NCBI GenBank assembly: GCA_947630765.1
Contig: CANRIX010000010.1
Coordinates: 23,928-87,927 of the forward strand
DNA length: 64,000 bases
Source of the DNA: an uncultured Clostridia bacterium
GTDB lineage: Bacteria; Bacillota; Clostridia; Oscillospirales; CAG-382
Reading direction: 5' to 3'
Shown here one piece after another: positions 1 through 7,749 of this stretch. Made by a program: the position numbers and the translations under genes. The notes below the pieces were generated by a model. That model saw nothing but the letters and a program-made list of their open reading frames with translations. It was not told where the DNA came from and ran no database searches. Each line of letters starts with the position of its first letter. Positions within the stretch are counted from its first letter, which is position 1.

Positions 1-1173
1 CACAAGACCGTAATCGTCCTCCATGTCGCCCAGCTGGAGCGGGAAGGAGATGTCGCCGTTATAGAACAGAGCGTTGCCGGCGATGAAGTTCTGCATGGTC
101 AGGATGGACGGCCATTGCACGCCGCCCTGTCCGAAGAAGTCGTTCGCGCTGAGGTAGTGCGTCGGATCCTGCACCAGCGTTTGCATCTTTTCCATGACGG
201 CGGCGTTGCGCTCGCTGTACATGGTCAGCACAGGATAGCCGTCCGCCGAGTCCGCCGCGGACGCGATGCGGGCGCCGGCGCCGTAGAACAGGCTCCACAT
301 ATCGTCGAGCTGACCCTCCCAGCCGACCAGATCTTCGTAGTTGATCACGCCGTCATTGTTGAGGTCTTCACCGAATTCCTGCACCATCTGGTACGCGAGG
401 TCGATGGTCCACGTCCCGTCGCGGACGAAGTCGTAGGGCGTTCCGCCGTATTTGGTTGCCAAGTCGTACCGCTCATACAGGCTCTTGTTCCAGGTGACGG
501 CGGCGGAGGCCGATTTGTTGCCGAGACCGATGTCGCCGATGGTGAAGAACAGCTTGCCGTCAAGGGTCATTTCCTTGTTGAACGCCTGATCCCACCACGG
601 TGCTTCCATCTGCAGGCCGGGAACGGCATTGAGATCGAGGAAGATGTTCTGTTGGGAGAGGAGCGCACCCGTCAGCAGGCAGGGCACCACGACCTGGTAG
701 TTGGACGTGAAGGCCAAGCTGTCCTGCAGGATCCGCTGGGACATTGCGCCGCTCGGACGGGAGTCGTCCGCCACATAGTCCTCCTGGATCACCACGTCGA
801 GCTGTTCTTCGGTGAAGTCGACGCGAGTGCCGAGGGCGTCGTTGAGCGTCGAAAGCATGCGGTCGCCTTCGGCGGTCTGGTATTGCGGCAGGTCGTAATC
901 GTTCTTGACGATTTCGGATTGATAGGTCTTGTTTACGGTACACACGAGGAACGTAAACGTTGCGCCGCCGTAGGTCTTGCCGGACGTTTGGGCGACGTAA
1001 TTGCCGTCCTGGTCCTGGTATTCGCTGTAGGAGACCGTCGATTCGGACGTCTCGCCGGACGAGCCGGAAGAATTTTCCGTCCCTTCTTCCTGGTCGCAGG
1101 CGGCGAATACGCCGAAGCAGAGCAGGAGCACCAGCAGCAGGCTGCATACGCGTAAGGATTTGCGGATTTTCAT
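1..1173 (-). CDS. extracellular solute-binding lipoprotein (sugar ABC transporter), C-terminus outside window
   Basis: The reading frame is open to the window edge, so only the first 391 residues are seen. It starts at ATG 1173 after a strong GGAGGA-type ribosome site. Residues 1-25 are a lipoprotein signal ending FAAC (lipidated Cys26), followed by a Ser/Glu-rich linker. The rest reads like a family 1 periplasmic binding protein of carbohydrate ABC importers, with blocks such as [20 protein letters not shown]. Around residues 268-279 there is an EF-hand/dockerin-like calcium loop ([12 protein letters not shown]), common in sugar-binding lipoproteins of gut Clostridia. The substrate cannot be told; permease and ATPase genes would lie left of the window. 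Confidence 0.85.
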   Translation of the reverse strand, partial: MKIRKSLRVCSLLLVLLLCFGVFAACDQEEGTENSSGSSGETSESTVSYSEYQDQDGNYVAQTSGKTYGGATFTFLVCTVNKTYQSEIVKNDYDLPQYQTAEGDRMLSTLNDALGTRVDFTEEQLDVVIQEDYVADDSRPSGAMSQRILQDSLAFTSNYQVVVPCLLTGALLSQQNIFLDLNAVPGLQMEAPWWDQAFNKEMTLDGKLFFTIGDIGLGNKSASAAVTWNKSLYERYDLATKYGGTPYDFVRDGTWTIDLAYQMVQEFGEDLNNDGVINYEDLVGWEGQLDDMWSLFYGAGARIASAADSADGYPVLTMYSERNAAVMEKMQTLVQDPTHYLSANDFFGQGGVQWPSILTMQNFIAGNALFYNGDISFPLQLGDMEDDYGLV

Positions 1174-1219
1174 AAGAATCCTCCTTCGAGTTTTTGGGTC
1201 CACCCCAATGTATATAGGA

Positions 1220-1248
1220 AGTATAGCACAAATCTTTCCCGATTGCAA
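1220..1248 (-). promoter_or_regulatory. sigma-A promoter of the solute-binding lipoprotein gene
   Basis: On the minus strand TTGCAA (1248-1243) and TATACT (1225-1220) are separated by 17 bp, about 45 bp upstream of the ATG. Confidence 0.65.
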
Positions 1249-1287
1249 GAAGTTTTTTTGCTTTTTTCGGAAAATTCTTCAAAAAGG

Positions 1288-1316
1288 TTGCGAAACGTTC
1301 GGAAATATGGTATGAT
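1288..1316 (+). promoter_or_regulatory. sigma-A promoter of nrdR
   Basis: TTGCGA (1288-1293) and TATGAT (1311-1316) with a 17-bp spacer lie 59 bp upstream of the nrdR ATG. It is divergent from the solute-binding gene promoter, about 40 bp away. Confidence 0.55.
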
Positions 1317-1374
1317 AGACATTGAAAAAAAGTCCTACGGGGAGTTCAAAAAACAGAAGGAAGGATTTTTGCCC

Positions 1375-1836
1375 ATGCGATGTCCGGTTTGCGGCCACCT
1401 GGAAAGCCGGGTGGTCGATTCCCGTCCCGCCTCCGACGGCAGCTCGATCCGTCGCCGCCGCGAATGCCTCGCCTGCGGAAAGCGGTTCACGACGTACGAA
1501 ACCGTCGAATCGCTTCCGATCATCGTCATCAAGAAGGACCGCACGCGGGAGGCGTTCGACAGGAGCAAGATCCTGCGCAGCATCATTCGCGCCTGCGACA
1601 AGCGGCACGTGACGATGGAGCAGATGGAGGACGTGGTTTCCGAGATCGAAAGTTCCCTGCAAAATTCCCTGCAGCGGGAGATCACCTCCGCCGCGATCGG
1701 CGAATTGGTCATGCAGCGGCTGCGGACGCTCGACGAGGTCGCTTACGTTCGGTTCGCTTCAGTCTACCGCCAGTTCAAGGATATCGGCGCGTTCATGGAC
1801 GAGCTGACCCGCCTGCTCGACGAGAAGAAGCATTGA
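1375..1836 (+). CDS. nrdR: transcriptional repressor NrdR
   Basis: NrdR is a zinc-ribbon/ATP-cone repressor that senses ATP/dATP and shuts off ribonucleotide reductase genes. The 153-residue protein has the family's normal length. The zinc ribbon is Cys3-x2-Cys6 and Cys31-x2-Cys34, with the RRRRE block between them; the ATP-cone spans about residues 47-137. I chose ATG 1375 because MRCPVCG is the invariant NrdR start and AGAAGGAAGG precedes it; the frame stays open further upstream but without family sequence. It stands alone with its own promoter and terminator; no ribonucleotide reductase gene is nearby. Confidence 0.95.
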   Translation: MRCPVCGHLESRVVDSRPASDGSSIRRRRECLACGKRFTTYETVESLPIIVIKKDRTREAFDRSKILRSIIRACDKRHVTMEQMEDVVSEIESSLQNSLQREITSAAIGELVMQRLRTLDEVAYVRFASVYRQFKDIGAFMDELTRLLDEKKH

Positions 1837-1838
1837 AA

Positions 1839-1884
1839 AATCGCGTACTTTGCCGGATTTTGGCGAAGTACGCGATCTTTTTTT
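1839..1884. terminator. bidirectional terminator between nrdR and the DUF4430-like gene
   Basis: A near-perfect hairpin (arms about 1840-1853 and 1863-1876) is followed by a run of T on the plus strand and preceded by a run of A, so it can serve both convergent genes. Confidence 0.8.
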
Positions 1885-1889
1885 ACCTG

Positions 1890-2726
1890 TTACAGTCGGT
1901 CCGCACGGGCGGTTCGCCGCCGAAGAACGACCGTCAGCCCCGCCGACGCGGCAAGGAGCAGCAGCACCCACCCGAGCAGCGACGCGCGGTCCCCGGCGAA
2001 GGGTTCCTCCTTGCTGACCGCAACCGCGCAGACCGGCGGGACGAATGCTTCCCCGTCCTTCCGGGCGCTGATGATGCACCGACCCGACCCGTCGAACGCC
2101 AGCGCGACTTCGCCGTTTTCGTCGGTCACGAAGGCGGTGTCCTTGCCGTCGATGCAGATGACCGCACCCGGAACCGGGACTTCCGCAGGCTCGCCGTTCG
2201 CGTCCGTCCCGTCGGCGAGCAGGGTCAGCGTGAGTTTTTCCGCCCCGGCAACCGTGGCGGAGGTTTCATCAAAGTGGCAGTAAAGCGGCGTTTCCCCCGC
2301 TTCGTCCGCGAGCGGATATATATAAAGGAAATCTCCGTCGTTCACCGGGGTGAGCAGGTCGACGGGCAGGTGGTTGATTCGGAAGGCGCATCCTTCCGTT
2401 TCCTCCCCCCACAGCGTAAGAACTTGTAAGTCCCCTTCGGATTCCGTCCGCTCCACACGGTAGCCCTCGCCCTCGCCCTGCCAGAGCGCTTCATGGGCGC
2501 AGGTCAGGACGTCGTGTACGGTCAGCGCACCGTCGCCGTCCGCGTCTTTCGTCGAGACCGTCTCGCACGCAAACGCAAGCGAACCGTCCTTCCCGGCGAG
2601 CGTGACCGTCAGCGTCAGGGGCGCTTCCTCCGGGTCGGACTGCGCGAAGGCGGTTCCGCCGCCGCACGCGAATAGGAGCAGGACCACCGCCGCGAAAGCG
2701 GCAAACCGAACGCCGTGCAACTGCAC
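1890..2726 (-). CDS. secreted membrane-anchored protein with DUF4430/transcobalamin-like domain
   Basis: About 278 residues: an N-terminal signal peptide (ends near GTAFA-QS), an extracytoplasmic region, and one C-terminal membrane span followed by an Arg-rich stop-transfer tail (SLLGWVLLLLAASAG, then RRRTARADR). Near residues 61-72 is a calcium-loop-like DADGDGALTVHD, followed by a section resembling the DUF4430 (transcobalamin C-terminal-like) fold, then an Ig-like stretch around residues 170-240. Start is uncertain: GTG 2726 is only 3-4 bases from AGGAGG, so TTG 2720 is a plausible alternative. Function unknown; probably a cell-surface protein. It has its own promoter. Confidence 0.6.
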   Translation of the reverse strand: MQLHGVRFAAFAAVVLLLFACGGGTAFAQSDPEEAPLTLTVTLAGKDGSLAFACETVSTKDADGDGALTVHDVLTCAHEALWQGEGEGYRVERTESEGDLQVLTLWGEETEGCAFRINHLPVDLLTPVNDGDFLYIYPLADEAGETPLYCHFDETSATVAGAEKLTLTLLADGTDANGEPAEVPVPGAVICIDGKDTAFVTDENGEVALAFDGSGRCIISARKDGEAFVPPVCAVAVSKEEPFAGDRASLLGWVLLLLAASAGLTVVLRRRTARADRL

Positions 2727-2767
2727 CGCCCTCCTTCTGGTAAAAATGGGTTCCTGAAATTCACCTA

Positions 2768-2796
2768 AGTATACCAGAGCTTTTCCCGTTTGTCAA
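2768..2796 (-). promoter_or_regulatory. sigma-A promoter of the DUF4430-like gene
   Basis: Minus-strand TTGACA (2796-2791) and TATACT (2773-2768), spacer 17 bp, about 40 bp before the start codon. Confidence 0.75.
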
Positions 2797-2841
2797 CCCC
2801 ATTTTTGCCGAAAAACGGAAAAAATCCCCCATTTGCGAAAA

Positions 2842-2848
2842 TTCGACA
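2842..2848 (-). promoter_or_regulatory. candidate Spo0A box (0A box)
   Basis: TGTCGAA on the minus strand, identical to the core 0A box known from Bacillus and Clostridium. It lies between the divergent DUF4430-like and spo0A-like promoters. Confidence 0.4.
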
Positions 2849-2915
2849 GCAAATCGCAAAAAACGGCGGAAATCAAAGAAAACCTTGTCCGTAACTGCCG
2901 GTTTTTTCGGCTTTC

Positions 2916-2922
2916 TGTCGAA
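2916..2922 (+). promoter_or_regulatory. candidate Spo0A box (0A box)
   Basis: TGTCGAA on the plus strand within TTTCTGTCGAAAA, about 50 bp upstream of the -35 element of the spo0A-like gene. With the site at 2842 it suggests control of this gene by a Spo0A protein. Confidence 0.45.
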
Positions 2923-2972
2923 AATTAGTACACAAAAGTTTACATAAAGTGGATATTTTTTCCAAGAAAACC

Positions 2973-3001
2973 TTGCTTTTTGAAGAGAACCGTGCTAAAA
3001 T
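2973..3001 (+). promoter_or_regulatory. promoter of the spo0A-like gene
   Basis: TTGCTT (2973-2978), 17-bp spacer, TAAAAT (2996-3001) with an extended -10 TG at 2993-2994. Confidence 0.65.
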
Positions 3002-3071
3002 AGAGGTGCCGTGAAGGAAAGCAGTGAAAAAAGCATGGGCAAAAAGAAAAGATAAGGGAGTTAGTCACAGT

Positions 3072-3860
3072 ATGGAAAAAGCCAGAGTCCTCATCGCAGA
3101 GAGCAACGATGAACTTCGCAGTCAATGCGCGATGAACCTGCGGAGAATGGGGCACAACGTAATCGGCGAGGTCAGCGACGGGCAGGAAGCGCTGCAGAAG
3201 ATCGCCCGCCTGCATCCGAACATCGTCGTCGCAAACGTAGCGCTCAGCAAAATCGACGGGAACCGTCTGATCCGGGAGACGCGCAAGCAGTTCGCCGATT
3301 CCCGTCCGTCGTTCATTATGGTGTCGTCCTTCGACTGCCCGGAGGCGTTCGAGGAGTGTACGGAGGCGGGCGCTTCCCATTGTATGCTCGCGCCGCTCGA
3401 CTACGACACGCTCAACGCGCGTATCCAGCGCCTTCTCAACAAGGACCAGAAGGAGCGGAAGCACGGCGGGGACAACGGCGACTTGGAAACGCAGGTCACG
3501 AAGATCATTCACCAGATCGGCGTCCCGGCGCACATCAAGGGGTATCAGTACCTCCGCACGGCGATCATCATGGTCGTGGAGAACAACGAGATCATCAATT
3601 CCGTCACGAAGATCCTCTACCCTTCGGTCGCGAAGCAGTACGGAACGACCTCCTCCCGCGTGGAGCGTGCGATCCGTCACGCCATCGAGGTCGCGTGGGA
3701 CCGGGGCGACCTTGACGTGCTGAATTCCTTCTTCGGGTATACGGTGCAGAACTCCCGTGGAAAGCCGACCAACAGCGAATTCATCGCGATGATCGCGGAC
3801 AATCTGCGCCTGAAGAACCGCCAGACGGTCGGGAGCGGTGCGATGATGTCCACGGTCTGA
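3072..3860 (+). CDS. Spo0A-family sporulation regulator with a degenerate receiver domain
   Basis: 262 residues, close to the usual Spo0A length. Residues ~135-262 match the Spo0A DNA-binding domain very closely ([38 protein letters not shown]), so target recognition should be intact. The receiver domain (1-123) is unlike a working one: the phospho-accepting Asp position is Asn55 (VVANVAL where Spo0A has LVLDI), the acidic pair is Glu10-Ser11, and the invariant Lys is Ala107. It therefore probably cannot be phosphorylated in the normal way. ATG 3072 is chosen from alignment to Spo0A and the upstream AAGGGAG; the longer frame from 3024 adds a basic non-family leader. The usual spo0A neighbour spoIVB is absent, suggesting a paralogue. 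Confidence 0.85.
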   Translation: MEKARVLIAESNDELRSQCAMNLRRMGHNVIGEVSDGQEALQKIARLHPNIVVANVALSKIDGNRLIRETRKQFADSRPSFIMVSSFDCPEAFEECTEAGASHCMLAPLDYDTLNARIQRLLNKDQKERKHGGDNGDLETQVTKIIHQIGVPAHIKGYQYLRTAIIMVVENNEIINSVTKILYPSVAKQYGTTSSRVERAIRHAIEVAWDRGDLDVLNSFFGYTVQNSRGKPTNSEFIAMIADNLRLKNRQTVGSGAMMSTV

Positions 3861-3908
3861 ACCGACGGAGGAACCGGGCGAAGGCGCGTGCGAAATGAAA
3901 ACGAATAC

Positions 3909-3944
3909 AGCCGGGGCGTCCCATGTGCGGAACGTCCCGGCTTT
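3909..3944. terminator. hairpin between spo0A-like gene and DUF4097 gene
   Basis: An imperfect GC-rich stem (3909-3922 with 3929-3942) sits between two convergent genes; the T-run is short, so termination strength is uncertain. Confidence 0.45.
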
Positions 3945-3952
3945 CGGTTGGG

Positions 3953-4858
3953 CTATTCGACGGTGACACGGATGTTCCCGCTCACCGTGGTCAGTTCGCA
4001 GGTCCCCGCACCGGGCGTGCTTTCCGGGACGCGGACGTCCCCGCTGGTGCTGTGCGCGGAGAATTGCTTCCCGCTGCGCAGGGAGGCGCGAATGTCCCCG
4101 CTGGCGCATTGCAGGCGGACGGTCTGCGCGTCGCAGGCGGAAAGCGTGACGTCGCCGCTCGCGGTTTCGCCGTCCAGCCGTTCGGCGGTCACGGCGGACA
4201 GTTCCACGTCCCCGCTTGCCGTGCGCAGGGTCAGCGTTCCGCCGCAGGTCACGTCCGTCAGTTCGGCTTCTCCGCTGGCGGTCCGCACGGACAGCGTTCC
4301 GCAGGTCACGCCGGAAAGGGTCACGTCCCCGCTGGCGGTATGCAGGGTCAGGTCCTCCGTCACGTCGGCGCAAAAGCGCAGGTCTCCGCTTGCCGCGCTC
4401 ACTTCGGCGGTGCGGAAGCGGAAGCTGTCCGGGATCTCCGCGTCTCCGCTGGCGGTATGCACGGTCAGACGGTCGTATGCGGTTTCCGGCAGGTAGACCG
4501 TGACCTGCATTTCCCCCAAAAACACGCCGATATGCGCGTACCATTTTCGGTGGTCCTCCTGCCGGACGGTCAGCACGCCGCCGACGACCTCGACGGAAAA
4601 GCGCAGACCGTCGTATTCCGCGCAGTCGACGCGGCAGGTCCCGTCGCCGGACGGCAGGAGCCGCACGTCGCAGGAGCTTCCGTCGACGGAAAGGCTGTCG
4701 AACGGTTGGTCGACGGCATAGGTGACCGGGGTAAAGCGGTGGACGAACAGGGTTTCCGCGTCAAATCCGGCGATCGCATACGTGGTTGTCACGAGCGCGA
4801 GCCCGACGAAGATGCAGATCGCGGCGACGAGCAGGGAAATTTTGGTCGCTTTCTTCAT
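3953..4858 (-). CDS. DUF4097 beta-repeat membrane protein
   Basis: 301 residues from ATG 4858. One N-terminal membrane span (ISLLVAAICIFVGLALV), then an extracytoplasmic region built of repeating about 20-residue strands, each carrying a TASGD-type turn; nine ASGD/TSGD/VSGN copies run from about residue 140 to the end. This is the DUF4097 (LiaG/adhesin-like) beta-solenoid fold, linked in Firmicutes to envelope stress operons; the molecular role is not established. The start overlaps the DUF1700 stop as ATGA, so the two are translationally coupled. Third gene of the padR operon. Confidence 0.85.
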   Translation of the reverse strand: MKKATKISLLVAAICIFVGLALVTTTYAIAGFDAETLFVHRFTPVTYAVDQPFDSLSVDGSSCDVRLLPSGDGTCRVDCAEYDGLRFSVEVVGGVLTVRQEDHRKWYAHIGVFLGEMQVTVYLPETAYDRLTVHTASGDAEIPDSFRFRTAEVSAASGDLRFCADVTEDLTLHTASGDVTLSGVTCGTLSVRTASGEAELTDVTCGGTLTLRTASGDVELSAVTAERLDGETASGDVTLSACDAQTVRLQCASGDIRASLRSGKQFSAHSTSGDVRVPESTPGAGTCELTTVSGNIRVTVE

Positions 4859-5460
4859 GCGGCGGCCTCCTTTCGGGACGAACGGCGTTTCCACCAAAGG
4901 AACGGGGCTTTCACGAGGAAGAGCACCCCTTTCGCGAACAGTTTACAGGGGAAGAACCAGAGGATCGCGAGCCCCGCGAACACCAGTCCCGTGCCGAGTA
5001 GGAGAAGCCCCTGCGCGAGATCCCCGGAAAACGCGAGCGGGAACACCGCCGCGACGCCGGACGCCGCGACCGCCGCAAACGCGACAAGCACCGCGTACAG
5101 TGACAGCACGACCGCCCCCAGCGCGACGCAGACCGAAAGCGCGACCGCCGCCGCCGCGATCAGCAGCGAAAACCAGATCGGCGCACCCAGCACGAGCAGC
5201 AGGACGATCCACCCGCTCCCGGACCGTTTTGCTTGATTTGGCGCCGCTCGTTCGGACCGCACCGGCGGCAGGTCGGACAGGACGGACGCCAGAACGTCCT
5301 CGAGCGGTCCGAGCGCCGCAACCGCTTCCTCCTCGGTCAACCCGTCCTCCATGCGGTCCTCGATCATTTCGCGGTAGTACGCCACGGTCGCGTCGACGTC
5401 CTCCGCCGGCAGGCCGGAAAGGCGTCCCCGCAACGCGGAAAGAAATTCATGTTTCGTCAT
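4855..5460 (-). CDS. DUF1700 family membrane protein
   Basis: 201 residues from ATG 5460. Residues 1-75 are the soluble helical start typical of DUF1700 (MTKHEFLSALRGRLSGLP, with the YYREMIEDRMEDGLTEEEAV element), followed by about four hydrophobic segments and a basic tail. The family sits almost always between a PadR regulator and a DUF4097 protein, as here. It overlaps the padR stop by 14 bp. Biochemical function unknown; it is inferred to act with the DUF4097 protein at the membrane. Confidence 0.85.
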   Translation of the reverse strand: MTKHEFLSALRGRLSGLPAEDVDATVAYYREMIEDRMEDGLTEEEAVAALGPLEDVLASVLSDLPPVRSERAAPNQAKRSGSGWIVLLLVLGAPIWFSLLIAAAAVALSVCVALGAVVLSLYAVLVAFAAVAASGVAAVFPLAFSGDLAQGLLLLGTGLVFAGLAILWFFPCKLFAKGVLFLVKAPFLWWKRRSSRKEAAA

Positions 5461-5773
5461 GCGTTTGCTCCTCCCTGACGATGTATCGGTAGATGGATTC
5501 CATTTCCCGCCAGTCCCGCTTGAAGGCTTCGATGCGTTCGAGCCCCCGCGGGGTGATGCGGTAGTACTTGCGGAGCCGCCCGCAGTGCTCGGCACATCGG
5601 ACGGTCAGCAATTCGGCGCTCTCCAGCCGCCGCAGGATCGGGTAAAGGGTGGACTCCGAAAGCGAAACGTACGGGCGCACGTCCTTGATGATGCGGTAGC
5701 CGTAGGATTCGCCGTTTTTGATGGCGCTCAGCACGCAGACGTCCAGCAGTCCCCGCTTCAACTGAATATCCAT
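5447..5773 (-). CDS. PadR family transcriptional regulator
   Basis: 108 residues, a typical short PadR: winged helix at residues 8-75 (GLLDVCVLSAIKNGESYGYRI, then SESTLYPILRRLE) and a C-terminal dimerisation helix. It leads a three-gene operon with DUF1700 and DUF4097 and probably represses it; a 7-bp inverted repeat overlies its promoter. ATG 5773 has CGAAGGGAGG upstream. Confidence 0.9.
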   Translation of the reverse strand: MDIQLKRGLLDVCVLSAIKNGESYGYRIIKDVRPYVSLSESTLYPILRRLESAELLTVRCAEHCGRLRKYYRITPRGLERIEAFKRDWREMESIYRYIVREEQTHDET

Positions 5774-5793
5774 GCGATGCCTCCCTTCGCGCT

Positions 5794-5814
5794 ATACTAT
5801 ACCACACATAGTAT
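5794..5814. promoter_or_regulatory. candidate PadR operator
   Basis: ATACTAT and ATAGTAT form perfect 7-bp arms around a 7-bp spacer, covering the -10 element and part of the spacer of the padR promoter. Autorepression is inferred. Confidence 0.5.
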
Positions 5815-5824
5815 TGTTTGTCAA
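5796..5824 (-). promoter_or_regulatory. sigma-A promoter of the padR operon
   Basis: Minus-strand TTGACA (5824-5819), 17-bp spacer, TATAGT (5801-5796). Confidence 0.75.
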
Positions 5825-5843
5825 GGGGGAAAACGAAAAAGGG

Positions 5844-5876
5844 ACAAAAAATCCCCGCTCGCGAGAACGGGGATTT
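5844..5876 (-). terminator. terminator of the fatty-acid operon
   Basis: Stem AATCCCCG (5850-5857) with CGGGGATT (5868-5875) is followed on the minus strand by a T-run. It lies beyond the acyl-CoA synthetase and upstream of the padR promoter. Confidence 0.7.
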
Positions 5877-5962
5877 GTCGAAACCCTTTTTGTGTCCTGC
5901 CGATTCGGTCCGAACAGGCAGATTTTTTATTTTCGACACCAAACCGAAAAGTTTTTGAAGAT

Positions 5963-6018
5963 TTTCAAGAAACTTTTTTCAAAAAAGTTTCTTGAAAGGA
6001 CTGCACGTTGTGCAGTCC
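5963..6018. repeat. cluster of perfect palindromes downstream of the acyl-CoA synthetase gene
   Basis: 5963-5979 and 5981-5997 are perfect 17-bp inverted arms around one base (arm reads TTTCAAGAAACTTTTTT). Directly next to it 5998-6006 and 6010-6018 form a 9-bp stem (GGACTGCAC). A weaker TTGGG/CCCAA stem follows at about 6023-6039. The trio occupies the 3' end of the fatty-acid operon and resembles REP-like dispersed elements; only one copy of this exact sequence is in the window. Confidence 0.6.
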
Positions 6019-6060
6019 CGGTTTGGGGCAAAGTCCCAATGAATTCGTTCCGACCCGCCG

Positions 6061-7749
6061 TCAATCGGAGGGCGTGCCGGTCTTTGCCGCCTTGCGGGCG
6101 TCGCGTTCGCGGATCTCCACGCGGCGGATTTTCCCGCTGAACGTGGACGGGATCTGCTCGACGAAGTCCACGACGCGGGGGACCTTGTAGTCGGCGGTCT
6201 TTTGCCGGACGAAATCCCGCAGTTCCCGCGACATCGCAAGCCCCGGCTGATAGCCGTCGCGCAGAACGACGGTCGCCTTGACGACGAAGCCGCGCTGCTC
6301 GTCCGGCAGACCCGTGACCGCGCACTCCATGACGGCGGGGTGCCGGATCAGCACGCTTTCCACCTCGAACGGGCTGACGCGGTAACCGCTGCATTTGATC
6401 ATGTCGTCCACGCGACCGACGAACCAGAAGTAGCCGTCCTCGTCGCGCACCGCGATGTCCCCGGTGCGGTAGAGGTCGCCGTCCCAGACGTTGTCGCCGA
6501 GGTCGAACCCGGGCGCGGAGGGCATACACAGCCCCGCGTTGCACCGTCCGGCGGGCGGGAGGACGATCTCCCCCTGTTCGCCCGGCGGGCATTCCCTGCC
6601 GTCCTCGTCGACGACGATCGGGTGGTATAACGGCGAGCCCTTGCCCATCGAACCGGGGCGGATCGGCTCCCCGCGAAATTCGCCGGTCAGCATGACCGAT
6701 TCCGTCTGCCCGTAGCCGGAATGGATCTCCAGCCCGGTCAGGCGGCGGAACTGCTCGACGATTTCCGCCGGGATCGCCTCTCCGGCGGTCACGGCGTATT
6801 CCACGTCGGCAAACCCGTTGCCGAGCAGGCGGTTCTTGACGAAAAAGCGGTAGATGGTCGGCGGGGCGCAGAAGGTCGTGACCTGCTGCCGCTTGAGCAC
6901 GTCCAGCATCCGCACGGCGGAAAACACGTCGAAATCGTACGCCATGACGGCGCTGCCGCACAGCCATTGCCCGTAAATCTTCCCCCACGACGCCTTCGCC
7001 CAGCCGGTGTCCGCGACCGAGAGGTGCAGACCGCCGTCCCGCACGTTCTGCCAAAGCAGGGCGGTCGAGATGTGCGCGAGCGGGTACATCCCGTCCTGCA
7101 GGACGATTTTCGGTTTTCCGGTCGTGCCGGACGTGAAGTAGAGCAGAAGCGGGTCCTCCTTGCGGGTCTCCACGCGGGGAAATTCCGTCGGGCAGGCTTC
7201 GACCGCCCCGTCCAGCCGGGTGAACCCGGGTTTGTCCGCGCCGACGCTGCAGAGCAGATGCACGGACGGGCTGTCCGCAGCTGCCGCCGCAACCTTTTTG
7301 CACAGCGATTCCTCGCCGAGGCAGACCACGGCGGACACGGACGCGTCCCGCATATGGGAAACCAGGTCGTCGTGGTTGAGCATGCACGCCGTCGGCATCG
7401 CGACGGCGCCGAGCTTGTGCAGGGCGACGAGCAGGTACCAGTAAACGTAGTGCCGCTTGAGCAGCAGCATGATCCGGTCGCCCTTGCGGATGCCGTGCGC
7501 GGTCAGGAAATTCGCCGCCTGGTCGGACAGGCGCGCCATGTCGGCGAAGGTCAGCGTTCGTTCGTGGCAGGCGGTCACGGCGTACAGCTCGCAGCTTTCG
7601 TCCTGCTCCCAGACCAGCGCACGCTGTTCGGGGTGCTCCTTCGCCATGCGGTCGACCACGTCATAGGCAAAATTGAACGCTTCGGGGATGCGGAGCGAGA
7701 AATCCCCGTTCCCCGAAACGGTGCAGAATTCTGGATACAATGCGCTCAT
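6061..7749 (-). CDS. acyl-CoA synthetase (AMP-forming), acetyl/medium-chain type
   Basis: 562 residues of the ANL adenylating superfamily; it activates a carboxylic acid to acyl-AMP and then acyl-CoA. The ATP loop YFTSGTTGKPK is at about residue 205, GYGQTE near 344, YRTGDI near 432, and the C-terminal catalytic Lys is in FSGKIRRVE. Overall it reads like acetyl-CoA/medium-chain (ACSM-like) synthetases. It is last in the fatty-acid operon, its ATG overlapping the accA stop as ATGA. Position suggests it feeds exogenous acids or acetate into lipid synthesis; substrate is not proven. Confidence 0.85.
   Translation of the reverse strand: MSALYPEFCTVSGNGDFSLRIPEAFNFAYDVVDRMAKEHPEQRALVWEQDESCELYAVTACHERTLTFADMARLSDQAANFLTAHGIRKGDRIMLLLKRHYVYWYLLVALHKLGAVAMPTACMLNHDDLVSHMRDASVSAVVCLGEESLCKKVAAAAADSPSVHLLCSVGADKPGFTRLDGAVEACPTEFPRVETRKEDPLLLYFTSGTTGKPKIVLQDGMYPLAHISTALLWQNVRDGGLHLSVADTGWAKASWGKIYGQWLCGSAVMAYDFDVFSAVRMLDVLKRQQVTTFCAPPTIYRFFVKNRLLGNGFADVEYAVTAGEAIPAEIVEQFRRLTGLEIHSGYGQTESVMLTGEFRGEPIRPGSMGKGSPLYHPIVVDEDGRECPPGEQGEIVLPPAGRCNAGLCMPSAPGFDLGDNVWDGDLYRTGDIAVRDEDGYFWFVGRVDDMIKCSGYRVSPFEVESVLIRHPAVMECAVTGLPDEQRGFVVKATVVLRDGYQPGLAMSRELRDFVRQKTADYKVPRVVDFVEQIPSTFSGKIRRVEIRERDARKAAKTGTPSD

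Noticed and set aside
115..1155. 346-residue plus-strand frame over the solute-binding gene
   Set aside because: The opposite strand encodes a clear lipoprotein with signal peptide, promoter and ribosome site; the plus frame has none.
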